Assembly (NCBI RefSeq): GCF_019279795.1
Contig: NC_056744.1
Span: forward strand, 898,762,014-898,826,013
Length of the DNA: 64,000 nt
DNA from: Protopterus annectens
Lineage: Eukaryota; Chordata; Ceratodontiformes; Protopteridae
Direction: 5' to 3'
In this document: positions 41,640 through 53,700 of the stretch, piece after piece
Position numbering within the stretch: position 1 is the first letter of the stretch
Layout of the letters: each line of letters starts with the position of its first letter
Notes under the pieces: generated by a model
Seen by the model: only the letters and a program-made list of their open reading frames with translations
Databases searched by the model: none
What the model was told of the DNA's origin: nothing
Position numbers and translations under genes: made by a program

Positions 41640-43160
41640 AATATCTTCTTTTCACTGCACCCACATCTTTGATGGCTACCTCAGTTCGCTCAATGGCCAT
41701 TACCTAGATGACATGGTAGTATTCTGGAAGGATATTACAGATTTTTAAAGTTTACACTGGAGTATTAAGCTGATTTTATGCATTATTTAGACATTGAGAT
41801 CACTAAGGACAGGGTCAGAAGGAAATTTATTTCTAATATTGATCAAAAATCAACATATTCAGTCTCTTTCATTTTAATAGTTGCCATCCCCACCATCGAA
41901 ACAGAGCCTTAGTTAAGTGTCTGTATTACCTGATCGAAAGTTTAGGTTAGCGAATACCTAAACGTTGATATGGTAATATCAAAAAATTAAAACAGTGAAC
42001 AGCAGATTTAATTTAAGGAATGAATTCCCTTGGCCGCAAAAAAAAAAAAGCTAGACAGAAATGAAGTGGGGTGCTTCACCCCCCCATTGTGGGGGGGATG
42101 TGTCCTCCACACCCCCTTAGCTAAATATACCAACTCAAGATCGCTGTACAGTAGGGCAAGGGGCACAATCCGCTTAATGGCCAAGGGAATTCTTTCCCTG
42201 TGTTCGCGTTTTTTTTGCTTTCGCTATTACCAGATCGACGTTTAGGTATTCACTAACCTAAACATGCAGTCAGGTAATAGGAACCTTTAGTTAAGGGGCA
42301 GTTGGCAAGATTGTGCCATATGATATCCCAACTCAGATTTATTTTGTGAAGAAATTGACAAATTAAGAGGAATGTTAATAAGAGGTTATCCAGTTGATTT
42401 TCTAACACTTTTGAGGAAATAAAAAGGAAAAGAGTTGCAGGATTATTTCCCCATTATTAGGCAATGCAGAAGTTTCAATTAATACCAGCAATAAGGTGTC
42501 AAATTTCAACTACACTAAGAGTCTTATACTCACAATGGGGATGTTGATAGTAATTCACAAATTAAACAAACTGGAAAGGTTTTGAAATAGGGTTGATTAA
42601 CGCTGAGGTTTCAGGAAGCGATCCTTGTATTATATACATAAAAGATTGAGTGTATTAAGAACTATATAGAAAGGCTATGGAGAGCCATGGACACTTGTCC
42701 TAATAACCCCCCCCCAAAAAAAAATGGGAATGTTTAAATGTAAAAGGTGTTCTTATGGCCCTTATATACAGGAAGGAATTGAGGTGAACATCACAGATGT
42801 GGGTGAAGTGAGAATAAGACATTACATTACTTGACAAAGGGCTTGGTATATGTAGCAATTTGTCAGGAATGTTATACCTTTTATTTTGGGAAAACTGAAA
42901 AGGCTTTCAAATACCACATGTATGAACATCTTTATGCATTCGAGAAACAGGTTCAAACTAATGCCTTGTAGAAATGCATTAATTTGTATGACAGTCATAG
43001 TTTTTTCAGTTAGAAATGGTCAGAAGATTTCAGGGGAGGACCAAGGAAAATTTGGTTGGAAGTCAAAGAACTTTCTTGGCAGATCAAGTTAAATGCTGCT
43101 AGTTAGCATGGAATCAATGAGAGTTTCCATCATGCCCAATTTAAAGCTTAAATCCACTTT
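41640..43160 (+). pseudogene. Penelope-like element: RT and GIY-YIG endonuclease, split by MITE D
   Basis: Plus strand, many stops. RT: NGHYLDDMVVFWK (catalytic DD, about 41685-41725), EITKDRVRRKFIS (about 41790), then after MITE D KGQLARLC, EEIDKLRGMLIRGYPVDFL (42290-42400), a pattern seen in Penelope RTs. A Cys/His linker (FKCKRCSYGPYIQ-like) leads to GIY-YIG: CYTFYFGKTEKAF and MYEHLYAF (42865-42940). The family lies at telomerase-related RTs; it makes no gag. Orientation and order match Penelope elements. It is clearly dead. Confidence 0.75.
41917..42286 (-). mobile_element. MITE D (hAT-like short element)
   Basis: Inverted arms: TATTACCTGATCGAAAG, GTTTAGGTTAGCGAATACC on the left, matching GGTATTCACTAACCTAAAC, and CAGGTAATAGG on the right. 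The perfect 8-bp duplication TTAGTTAA is at 41909-41916 and 42287-42294. The core is on the minus strand (42121-42150). It splits the Penelope RT. Confidence 0.9.
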
Positions 43161-43725
43161 TATTTAAATTATTTTTAAGTCTATTTATTCAGTGTTTTTT
43201 TGCACAGTTTTAAGATAAGGTTTTGAACTTGAGTGGTTGACATTAAATGTATACATTAATGTATTTTTCATATGTATTTCATATGTTATTTTGTTAATGG
43301 AAAGGTAGATATTTCTAGATTAAATTCTATTACTGCATGCTTTGTACGTTATGTATTGAGTATACCTTTAAGAGGAGGCATGCATCACTGGGTGAAGTGT
43401 ATAATAGGAAGTGATGTGATGTATTTTATCTTTGAAGTCCCGATACATGTGGAGGGATGAAAGCGCTTAGATTAAACTTATTTTGTTTTAACCTTCATTG
43501 ACAATTAGTTGTATTACGCAGTATTCCTTTTTTTGGCCAGATCTGCTGGTTGTAATGCTGGTGACAGCAGTTATTTGACCGTACTGTACGTATGGCAGTT
43601 GAGCAAAATTGATTACTTTTACAAACTGTTTCTGGCAGTAACATGAGCTTTTCTGTGGCAATCTTTCTTCCTTGTGGTCTGAGCGGTGTACAGATTTCTG
43701 TAGCAAGAATATTGAAACTTCAAGT
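42880..43725 (+). repeat. Penelope-like element: right inverted arm
   Basis: Counterpart of 40990-41565. The extra segment 43262-43505 contains GAAAGCGCTTAG (about 43459), which looks like a 5' region of another Penelope copy. Confidence 0.75.
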
Positions 43726-45195
43726 CTGCAAGTAGGCAGATCTTCTCCTTGCTGGTGTCCAATATAATTTCTAAATTCACCTTAGGAAGTTGGTTCTGAG
43801 TCTCACTTAATCAGTCCATTATTTGCCTGATTTCTTTCAGTGCAGAACCTGAAGGAGATGGAAGATCTCTTCAGTCCCCGAGTAGTTTGTTGTCCATTTC
43901 CTTGTCTTTATAGAAGTAGTAGTTCGCATTTTCCAAACTCCACATGGTGGATTGACAGATTTTCCCATTGAGGTGCTCTCACTGCTGCTCTTTGCCTTGT
44001 TCAGTTTGCTTCTGTCAGGAAGAGGTTCCCTTCACTGTCTGCTCTAAAAGACATCGCAGTCATTGACACCATGAAAACTGACATACTTCTCTTTTACTTA
44101 CTATAAGTTGTGTGATATCAGGTTGTATCACAGTGGCACAGGCATAATTGTACAAGGTGGTATTTGCTCATGTTTTGTTGGCTGGTTTCATACAGAAGTG
44201 ATTTGTTTTTATTTGAAGTGTACACCTTTCTAAGGCCCCAGAACTTGCAGCATTTCAGAGATAGTGAGGCAAGTTTCTTTCCATTTTATTTGTGGTCTTT
44301 GCTCTGTGATGCATCAGTTTAGAAGTGAGACTAAGAAAGTGGGGGGGGAGGGCTGGGGCTACAGAAATGCTTGCCCTAGTGAAAAATGCTCTTATTTTTG
44401 GATGAGCTGTTTCTGCTTTTGTTTTTTTTACTACACTTCCACAAGTTTATGTGTTATGGAAATTTGTGAACTTGAATTGTCCATTTTGAGCAAGTTTTAT
44501 GAAGCACTTGGTTACATTTTCTTTTTTAAAAGTTTTTTTTTAAATCATTCACTTTTCAGTTACAGCATGGTTAATTCTTCATTTAAAAAAAAAAAAGTAA
44601 TTGTTTCCATTTTCATCATTCGCTGTACATATTTACTTTTCAGGAATTTTTTATTCACTCCATCATTCCAGGATTCCTTTCCTCCCTTAAACCAATCTTC
44701 TGAACATTGTTCTGCATGCATTGTTTATTGTTCCCAGTAGTTTCATTTATATGAAATTTTCTCCTTCCCGTACAGAAGGATCCCATCTTAGACTTCTTTT
44801 ATCACCTTTACTATATTCAGTACTTCCATTACATTTGGGTTAGATATCGATTTCCATTTTCTGCTAATTTCCCTTTTTTGCCCACCAATAGAATTAAACT
44901 TAGAAAGGCCTTAAGTTAATTCTGATTCTATAGCCCATCTCAAATGAATAATTTCCTTAGTGCCATTTAACTGTGGATTACTAATTACAGTTTTAAGAAC
45001 AAATTTTATTATATTTTCATTATCATTTTTATCATGTGCTACTACTACTTTATTCCATGCAGGTTTCCCATCAAATTATCTAAGGTATGATCCCAATTAT
45101 TCTCCTTAGGGATAATGTAGAATTGTTTACCATGGGAACTGGTAAGGTCAATCTCTAACCAAATGGGATAAATTAATTTCTCTACAAAAATAGAA
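43726..45195. other. Unassigned AT-rich stretch
   Basis: No recognisable gene or repeat. It includes T- and A-rich runs and an open frame of 158 codons at 44264-44740 that is low in complexity, without motif. It may hold decayed LINE sequence on the minus strand. Confidence 0.4.
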
Positions 45196-45255
45196 ATTGG
45201 CAAGCCTTAAAATGGCCCTCAAGGGCGGCTAGCCTAGTATTTGCCTATAAAACTG
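45196..45255 (+). repeat. CR1 3'-end scrap
   Basis: GGCAAGCCTTAAAATGGCCC to GGCTAGCCTAGTATTTGCC resembles the last 60 bases of CR1-A and CR1-B (GGCTAGGCTTATAAATGCCC, GATAGCCTAGTAT). Confidence 0.65.
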
Positions 45256-45482
45256 TTTGTTCTTTAACATTTCCTTACACAGTGCTTTCACAGAAATGTT
45301 TATCTCTCAACCCTTTACATTCCCAAAACATTTCCCCCGTTTCCTCTGTTTCCCATTGCATCTCCAGCATTTACTGACTCTGCGGAAACTTTTGTTTACT
45401 TGGGGTGTAAAATACCTTTGCAAATATTTCATTGTAAAAATCCTAAACCTTCTGGATTTTGTTGCTGTTTGAGAGACCTATT

Positions 45483-45640
45483 TTATTTATTTACATTTGT
45501 TTACTGGGAAATTCCAACTGGACACAAGTCCTTTTTCAGCGGAGGCCCAGGGAAACAAGCCAGTACAAGCTCCTTGCGTACAGCCTTGGCATCTCCCCTA
45601 TACACAGTATTGTGTTGCATCTGTATAGATCCTATTTAAT
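45483..45640 (-). repeat. L2-like LINE 3' end, minus strand
   Basis: The reverse complement reads CCTGGGCCTCCGCTGAAAAA and later AACAAATGTAAATAAATAAA, matching the tails of the L2-like copies at 50380-50455 and 63055-63130. Its inner part recurs at 46095-46180. Confidence 0.72.
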
Positions 45641-46089
45641 CAGTGCATCTGATCAGACTAAGACTTCTGGGTACCGAGCCTCTCAAGTCTGATCCAGCCA
45701 TTTGTTAGTGCTGTAGCGCCTTGAGCTCCTGCAATCTTTACCTGTAATTCCTGGTGAACCTTCCCCTAAAGATCTCATTAGCTGTCATAGAAGAAATATA
45801 ATGTCCATCACAACAGCCAAGTGTTCTGCTTAAAGTTCTTCTGAGGGAAGTTTTTTGTATAATTGGCTTCTATATAGATTTATTAAAATTAAGTCACTAT
45901 ACGAAAATAATTTTTGTGATCTATCTTCTTAATTTAGTGTCTCATCTTTTGAGTGCTAAGGCAACTTCCTGGTGTCATTTCATCTGCCTTAGTGTTTTTT
46001 TTTTCTCTCCCTCGATCCTTGAGACCCCTCTATAGTGTCTCTGGTGGTGGTAGCGTTGCCGTTTTGGGAATTTCGTTCCTTGATTGTAC

Positions 46090-46220
46090 ATAAATGTGAA
46101 ACAAACCAGTACAAGCTCCTTGCATATAGTGTGGGCATCTACCCTATACATAGTATTATGCTGCATCTCTAAGATCTTGGGAACTATTGCATGTATTGCA
46201 CCCACCATGCTTGAACAGCT
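46090..46220 (-). repeat. L2-like 3' fragment, second copy
   Basis: Shares ACCAGTACAAGCTCCTTGC, CCCTATACA and GCTGCATCT-like sequence with 45560-45632. The rest up to 46800 shows pyrimidine-rich DNA with no recognisable feature. Confidence 0.6.
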
Positions 46221-46799
46221 TCTGGATTGTAGGGTTTTCAGCCCATCTGTTTCAGCAATTAGTGTATGTTTTTCATTTTATTTCCTAACTGAAATCTTTG
46301 TAGTCCTCCAACAGCTCCCTGCTCACCACCAGAACTCACTAACATGCACTACCGATACATTCTGCTCTTTCCTTCCTAACCCCCCAGCTAGTTTGTCTAT
46401 TAAGCCGGCATGCTAAGTAAACACTTTCACCTTATGTAGACTTAATTTAATATATACACTACCCACCTCTGCACTGTCCACTTCTCTCTGACCTTCTCTT
46501 CACTTTCTTTAAAGCCTGGTCTCCCTACCATGTTTCCTGTAGTCTGTATACCACTGCTACCTTCTTTTCTGGATTCCCCTTAGGCATACCCTAACAATCC
46601 ATCCTCTACCCTGCCTAACCTAACCTCATACCTACTCTTAGCAAAACTCCCTATTTTTTTTTCTAAATATATTCTCCATCTCTGTTGGTTCTTCCCTTCT
46701 TTCTTTTCCTCTTCCTCTTAATTTAATTCTGGTCTTCTCTTTTCTCTTTCTCTTCATTTAGCTTACTGGTACAACCACTTACCTTGATTGTTTTGCAAC

Positions 46800-47345
46800 T
46801 GCGGATTGTTTTTCTTGCGATACAACACCAGTCATTTGTCTCTGAGACCTTTCTGTAGGATGTCTGCATCACTTGGGGAGTTAATAATGGTTCCCAGCTT
46901 GCAGTCCTCCGCGAACTTGGTCAGCCACAGTCCCTCCGTGTTGGCCTGGACTTCTGATAAGTAGATGCCAAACAGGAGAGGACCAAGGACTGATCCCTGT
47001 GGGACTCACTCATGACTGATCAGCAGTCTGACTTGGAATCTGCTACTTTCATGCTGTGGGTTTTATCTCTGAGCCAATTTGCAACCCACGTAATGATGTA
47101 GGGGTTGATGCCTAGTTTGGCGAGTTTAATAATTCCCGAGTAAGGTATGGTGTCAAAGGCCTTGGCCAGGTCGAGTTAGGCTGTGTGAACTGCATTATCC
47201 TCATCCACAGTTCTGGTGACTGCCTCAAAGAAGTCATCCAGGTTGAGCAGGCATGATCTACCCTTAACAAAACCAAATTGTGTGGGATCTAGAGTTTGGA
47301 GATTCCCTACATCTTTTTTTAATTTGGTCCATGATGATGTGCTTC
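46800..47345 (-). pseudogene. CR1 RT fragment, minus strand
   Basis: The minus strand reads the CR1 RT: LQTLDPTQFGFVKGRSCL, LDLAKAFDTIPYSG (motif A, one stop just before it), TWVANWLRDKTHS, SGVPQGSVLGPLLFGIYLS-like, then FAEDCKLG (FADD changed to FAED), SDADILQKGL. It lacks both ends and abuts the L2-like element. Confidence 0.88.
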
Positions 47346-49639
47346 AGAATTATAAACAGGTAGGCAACCAAGCAAAAGAATGTAAACATAAGAAGCTGTC
47401 TTTCTCCCAACAGTTCACCTCCCACAAAAGTAACCCAAAAAAAGTTGGCATACCATCTCTCAGCTCCTCACCCCCAGGACCAAAGATAACCCATCCCCTG
47501 CCAATGATGAAACTCCTTCCCAAATAGCAGAAGCTTTCAACACGCATTTCATAGAGAGCATACTCAATCCCTTCAACCATCCCTCAAACCTCATCCTCTA
47601 CACAAGCCCAGCCCTACCCAAACAAAAACACAGCACCCCTCCTCACCTTCCCATTGCCCACAAGTCACATCAGCAACTCACCAACACCTTTCCCTCCTTA
47701 CTCTTCAACCTGTAACCACTCAAGTTATACACAGGTTACTCCTCAAACTAAAACCTTGTTCTCAATCTGCTGATAACCTCCCACCATAGTACTTAAAAAT
47801 AGCCGCTGATGCTATAGCTTATCCTGTAGTGTAGTCTTCAACTGATCATCTCAGAATCCTGCATCCCCTCCCTCTGGAAAAAAATCCATAATAACCCCCC
47901 TGCACAAAGGCATTAAGTGCTTAAACATCTCCAAATATCACCCCATTGCTATATTGTCTTCCTTCTCCAAACTGTTCGAAAAATGCATACATAAACAGCT
48001 ACTTAATCGCATCCAACAAAATAATCTACTCACCCCCACCCAGCATGTCGTCACTACTTCACATAGTACAACTACTGCATTTACTCTCCTTTAGAGATAC
48101 TGTCAACAAAGCCAGGGATGATCCATAGTATTTCTTCATCTATCCATGGCCTTCAACACTTTTCCCACCCAGAATTACTACAACTCTCTACCTTCAGTCT
48201 TTCCCCTTCTACCCACCTGTGGTTAAACAGTTACCGAACAGACAGACAGCAGTGTGTAAAATAGCACAGAACCCCCTCTAACTTTCGGCCTAACAACACT
48301 GGAGTCCCTCAGAGGGTCCATACTCAGACCATTACTCTTTAATGTCTTTGTTAACAACTTTCACTTATCCTCCCACCAAAGTTCCCTTATACAATATGCT
48401 GACGGGTCAACCATCATCTCTTCCAGTAACATAAAACACCTCCAGCAACTAACCCAAACCTCTTTCACTTTCATAGGGACCTGGCTAAACAATGTGAACC
48501 CAAATAAAGCTTAACTCCTTCTCTTCACACCCAAAAATCTTTCAAATGAATTTAAATTTTTTTTCTCTGAACAAAACTCAACTAGAAGTAGTCTCCCAAA
48601 CCAAACTACTAGGTGTAACCATAGATGATTAGCTTTCCTTTGATTTTCATATACAAAATGTAGTAAAAAAACTTCTTGTAAACTAGGAGTGCTATAATGG
48701 CATAAAAACTTCTTGAACTCCACCACAAAAACCACCCTGGCTACTACTTGCCTGCTCACCTCTCTCCTTTATGCTGCTCCAGTTTTGACAAACATTCAGA
48801 TTACCCTAAAAAAACAAATTAGTCTCGTTATAAGATTGCTGAATTTGCTATAAATGCACCCCATGACAGACACCACTGTACAGTTCTTAGTAGCCTCAAC
48901 TGATTTTAAGCGACCACACCACCTAGACCACCAACAACTTAATATGACACGCACAGTAATATATCAACCCAATATTTGCCCATCACTTAACTCACTCCTC
49001 CATACCTACTTATTTACAAGGGACATCTGATATAAAGACAAACTAGTAACCCTACATAGGCCAAAGAAAAAAGCTGGACAGTGTCTATATTCCTACACAG
49101 TAGCTAAGCTCTGGAATGCCTTACCAGCAGAAATCAGAGCTATAGCAAATCACAAAAATGTTAAACCTGCGCTAAAAAAAAACACCTCCAAGATGCAAGC
49201 CTCTGCCCCTGTTCCAAAAAGACCTAGAAACTCTGTTCCAATCTACCTATCCTCCCCCCACCCCACCTTCCACTCCCTAAACTTACACATTTTCATTTTC
49301 CTCTTCTATACTTTCCTCCTACCCCTCCTTTCTTCCTCACTCTTTCCCTTCTGTCCTACTTTACCCTACCATCAAATTTTTTCCCTCTTCTCTCCTCTAA
49401 AAATCACAGCTGCCCAATTTACTGAGTCTACCCACAAATATTTAGCTCCCCCTTTTCTCTAACTCCTAGTATTTACTAATGTACATCTAAGCTAACCTCT
49501 ACGCTCTTATTTCACTTTACAAAAGTCTACATGTAGTCTACCTAAATACCCCTGTAAACGTCCTTAGACTAACTTTCTTTATAATGCTTGCCATTAACCT
49601 ACCAACATTTTCGAATTAGATAGTCTAACTGAATAAAAC

Positions 49640-49958
49640 AGGTCTATATTAGGAGAACGAAAACCCGACTGAGCTAATCCCAGTTGAGTGACACAAAGAG
49701 CGAAAACAGCTAATATCGCAAGAATGAATGGAGATCGCCATAGGGAATTCATCCCTTTACTTCGATGTAGTGTGATCTCGGAGTTGGTATATTTAAGTAG
49801 GGGGGGGGGTGCAGGGGGGCTTGCCCCCTGCATAAAACAGTTGGTGAGAGTTTACGTGTTTTACCGGTTTAGTTTATCTGGTCCGATATTAGCAGTTTTC
49901 GCTCTGTCGCTCAACTGGCCTTCGCTCAGTCGGGTTTTCGTTCTCGTAATATAGACCC
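49640..49958 (+). mobile_element. MITE B (hAT-like, 319 bp)
   Basis: The terminal inverted repeats of about 75 bases are clear: GGTCTATATTAGGAGAACGA, AAACCCGACTGAG and AGAGCGAAAACAGCTAATAT on the left match their complements at the right. Core at 49766-49797, followed by the hairpin TGCAGGGGGG/CCCCCTGCA. The duplication is AATAAAAC (49632-49639) against ATTAAAAC (49959-49966), 7 of 8. Confidence 0.9.
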
Positions 49959-50131
49959 ATTAAAACTACTACTCTGTATTTCATGGCTGCCTAATTACAT
50001 AAATTGAAACTTAACTGCATTTATATCAAACAGGCTATATTGTAACTTTCTAAGCTAAGTACCTGTATGTAAATGATATGACCACTTTACCTGTTCTTCG
50101 TCATTTTTTTTTAATTATATATTGTCAAATG

Positions 50132-50351
50132 TGGTGGTGCTGTGGTAGCGTTGTTGCCTCAGTTGGACGTTGTCCGTTAGATTCTCAAAGCGTCTTCTGT
50201 GTAGCGACATGTGTGAATGGGCGTTCCTTCGTTGAAGGTTGTGTGTTAGGCCCGGCAAGCCAGTACGTAAAAATCTACTGCCAATCATTAGCGGACCGGA
50301 GTTCCGCTGTGGCGACCCCTAACCAGGAAAAGCCGAAAGACGCAAACAAAC
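50132..50351 (+). mobile_element. tRNA-derived SINE, 220 bp
   Basis: Flanked by a perfect 11-bp duplication, ATTGTCAAATG (50121-50131, 50352-50362). The head GTGGTGCTGTGGTAGCGTTG, then GCCTCAGTTGG and GTTAGATTCTC, resembles a tRNA-type promoter with A and B boxes. The body ends CCGCTGTGGCGACCCCTAAC, CAGGAAAAGCCGAAAGACG, a tail found in fish-type SINEs. The hAT element at 1322-1370 holds a decayed match to this tail (AACCGGGAAAGCTGAAAAGA). Confidence 0.85.
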
Positions 50352-50539
50352 ATTGTCAAATGTTAGTAGCTTGTGGAGCTTTCCTCCCCAGGCCTCCACT
50401 GAAAATGGGTTCCTGACTCAGTCTGACTTTCCTGGTCAACAAATGCCAAATAAAAAAAAAAAAAATTTGCTTAGTAATTCGAAAACACTTTGGTTCTTTC
50501 TTTGTATTCATAGACATATATTTCTCAGCAAACATGTTT

Positions 50540-53500
50540 TTGACTGTTGTACTTAAGTCAAGTGAGGCTAGTAATTTTACCATGGCTGAAACCTGCAAGA
50601 GGTGTTCTAATTGTGGATATAGGATGTGTTTTGGGATCTGAACACCCCAACATAGACTGTTCAGTTTGTAAGGTGACAGGAGACCCAAACTTATTAGCTG
50701 CCTTGCTACTTCTGATCAGTCAGAGGCAAGAAAAGAGAAGGGATAAGGAGGGTAGAAAGTGCAAGAATAGGGACCAAACTTCCTCAATTGGAAATGTAGT
50801 GTGGGACAAGTCTCCTGTCAAGTCTGAATTGACACCCCCTGGGGGGGGGGGATTGTCCTATTTTCTTATTCAAGACCTCCTACTTCCTCCTAAAATCTGT
50901 CATATCACTCTGGAGTTTCCTGGAAGTGGATTGGGCATCTATGATGAGGGCTTTTCTTAAGATGCTGATAAAGTGGGGCATCATCTCATTCTCTAGTACT
51001 GTAGCAGATTTAGCTGAAAACCTAACCCCAGTTAGCTTCTTCCCCATTGATAGTCTCGTTGGTGGCTTCAGCTCATGTGCAATCATTTTCTGTGTTGGGA
51101 CTCCATGTTTGACCCTCTGGTACTATTTCCTGCTTTGAGGGCATCTTTTTTTCTCTGCATCAGGTCTCCAGTCTTTGGCACCACCCACCTCTGTTTCAGC
51201 ATAGAGGAGTCTGTCCCATTGATGGGATCTTCATTGCAGATGAATTCTGGTCTCACATCAAGTCAATGCAGAGGATCATTATCCCTCCTACCACCCCACC
51301 CCCGAGGGCAGCAGGAATTCCATTGGCACTGGCTGCACCCCTAGGTGTCCCTCAAGGTTCCAAGGGATAGAGCAGAACAATCCTTTGGAGATACGCAGGC
51401 ACTGCAAAGCATCTCTTCCATGGACTCTGGTCTGTCGCAGCTAGATGTTCCCAGAAAGTGTCCATCTCTGTGTGTCTGTCTCTGTGCGTGTGTAAGGAAA
51501 CACTTTGAATCCCTTTGACTTGGATAAAAGAGAAGATTTCTCTTCCCTGTTCCCCCCTCTAGAAGATATCACGTTTGTGAAATCTTTGAATTGAAACAGA
51601 GTGGATCCTGGCCATTGGACCCATTTTCTCAGGATGAGGAAGTGCTCTTCAGGGCATATGGTCTGCCCCTTGTACCTCTTGGGTGGCCCCTCCTACAGAT
51701 TGTCATAAAGTTTGTCTCCAAGAAGGTATGACATGAACAGATAAAGCGCCATGTCCATCTAAGGATAGGAAGTGCTGATCCAAATATCTTCTGGTGGACC
51801 CAGTGATTGTTGCAGCAGCTTCTAAAAGAGAGCTCATGGATAAACCCACTGCTGTACATCCACCAATAAAGAGTCCAGGATCATAGAATGGGAAAATGTC
51901 TCTGCCTTGGGTACATTTGCCCTGAGGTTATTAAATAATAACCCATGTGAACCAGTTCTAAAGGAACTTAGCAAAACAGGTTATAGATAATTTGGTACAG
52001 CCCATGACTTTGGAGTCTGTAGAACAACTGCAGACCACTGAGCGCATAATTTTTAATTGCACACATTTTTCCATCTGGCTATTCAGTAATGCAGCCGAGA
52101 AGGCATTTAGGGTTGCAGGCACATGCCTGACTATGATACACCTTGTCTGGCTCCATCTGCTTGACTTTACAGACAATTTTAAGGTATCCTTTAGCAATGC
52201 CCCTCAACATGTTCTCCCTCTTTGGACCAGCAGTGAAAGAAAAAATCATGAGGTGTGAGCAGGATGGGGAAAATGCTGTCTGCTGTGGGAGTCTGCTTTG
52301 AGAACCCTCAAAGACCTTGTAAGAGGATACAGAAGGGTTCCAAATCCTTATGGTTGGAGAAACCGTATCGACCCTTTGACTCCTCCGATAGAGGTAGCTG
52401 TGGCAGAGATTGCCCCCTTCTGCATACACAGACACAGAATTTGAAGAAGCTCAAAGAATCAGGAGTACAGGTAAACCTTTCAAGTAAGTACAATCCAGCA
52501 CTCCTGTAGTCTGGGGATGATGGTCTTGTCACCTGACCATGTTATGGATGCCACTCAGGACAAATCAGTGTGAGATATCATACCAAAGGGCTATTCCATA
52601 CCATTTTTTTAAAAAAGTTTCCACAGAATCCCTGATTATTCGACATGTTTCCCTGACAGAAGTCAGTGGCTTTATGGGAAGTTTCCTCCCTTGATCAAAA
52701 AAGAGCCATTCAGGAGGTCCTCACCAGATTTGAGAGTACCAGATTCGAGAGTGTCAGAGAATTGCCCATGATTTTTATTATTTCAAAGAAAGAGACCTCA
52801 GGCCAATTCTAAATCTCAGCAGCCGAAATTTATCAGATACCTGTTCAGAATGATTACAATGTCCGTGATTTTGCCCTTCCTCAAAGCAAACAACTGGATG
52901 TGCTGTATAAACCTTCTGGCTGCCTAACCCATATAAAGATAATGAAGGAGTCCAGGAAAATTTTGCATTTTCCAATAGGAGTCAATAGCTACCAGTTCAG
53001 AGCCTTGCACTTTGGTCTTCCCACCGAGTATTCACCAAGAGAAGGGGAGTGATGGTAGCTCATTTGTGACAGCCACAGTGTACATAACTCAATTATGCAG
53101 AACTCACCTTTTTTTACTGATGGGCAAACCTTTTGTTCTCCCTCTCCAGGAGTAGCAATGACCACAGACATTACCATTTGGCGGGGTGGGAGTATTATGA
53201 GCTAGAGAACGTTCAAGGTAAATTGAATACTTCAGAAGCCAATCTTCACCTAAATGTCCTGGAGATGAGAGCAGTCCTCCTGGTGTTTGATTTTCTGGAC
53301 CTCTTAGCTATTAGAGTGATAGCTGTACAATCGGACAATATGTCAGTGGTTGTTGCATCAAAAAATGAAGTGGGAGGGACCAAGTCTTACCTCCTTTGTT
53401 GAGAAGCCATAAGAATGTTGCAGTGGGCTCTAGATTCTGGTTGTCTTCTCATAGCAGTGCACATTTTAGGGAACTCCAGACTAACCAGCAGATAGACTGA

Positions 53501-53700
53501 GCAGCTCTGTCCTCCTACCTCATGGCCTCCAGTGGTCCCTGAACCGGACTGCATCTCAGGAAATCTTTAGTCAGTGGAGGTCTGCCTGCTGTTAATTTGC
53601 TTTTCCTGCCAAGATCAAGTGCAGAAAATATTTTTCCTTCTGTGCAATCTTCCAAGTATTCTCTAGTCTACCATGGACCCTCCCACCTTGACTCTGTCTG
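50540..53700 (+). pseudogene. DIRS relic: gag, RT and RNase H
   Basis: Old DIRS copy, stop-ridden. Gag: about 50590-50780 (RCSNCGYRM; GSEHPNIDCSVC keeps the His and last Cys pair), 51620-51700 (SQDEEVLFRAYGLP), 52060-52330 (NFKVSFSNAP, SERK, CCLLWESAL). RT: 52780-53045 (KETS, KESRKILHFPIGVNSYQFRA, LHFGLP). RNase H: 53133-53402 is open: LHLNVLEMRAVLLVF, QSDNMSVVVASKNEVGGTKS. The YLDD region is missing between RT and RNase H (a deletion at about 53060-53100). The terminal repeats were not found. Confidence 0.75.

Larger units (their letters stand above)
47350..50460 (+). mobile_element. L2-like LINE, copy 1, with MITE B and a SINE inside
   Basis: A decayed LINE RT on the plus strand. About 47420-47600 resembles the pre-RT linker (AEAFNTHFIESILNPF). 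About 47900-48500 carries RT blocks (KLFEKCIHKQLL-like, SYRTDRQQCVK, a VPQ block, QYADGST in place of YADD). About 49040-49160 resembles the C-terminal YSYTVAKLWNALPAEIR. The tail at 50380-50460 (CTCCACTGAAAATGG, CAACAAATGCCAAATAAA) ends in poly-A. It is interrupted by MITE B (49640-49958) and a SINE (50132-50351). The clade (L2 or Rex1) is unsure. Confidence 0.75.

Noticed and set aside
44264..44740. 158-codon open frame, Phe/Ser-rich
   Set aside because: Low complexity, T-rich DNA, no motif and no homology I recognise; looks like chance in AT-rich sequence.
49193..49462. Pyrimidine-rich frame of 89 codons
   Set aside because: Falls in the 3' part of the L2-like LINE; composition explains the open frame.
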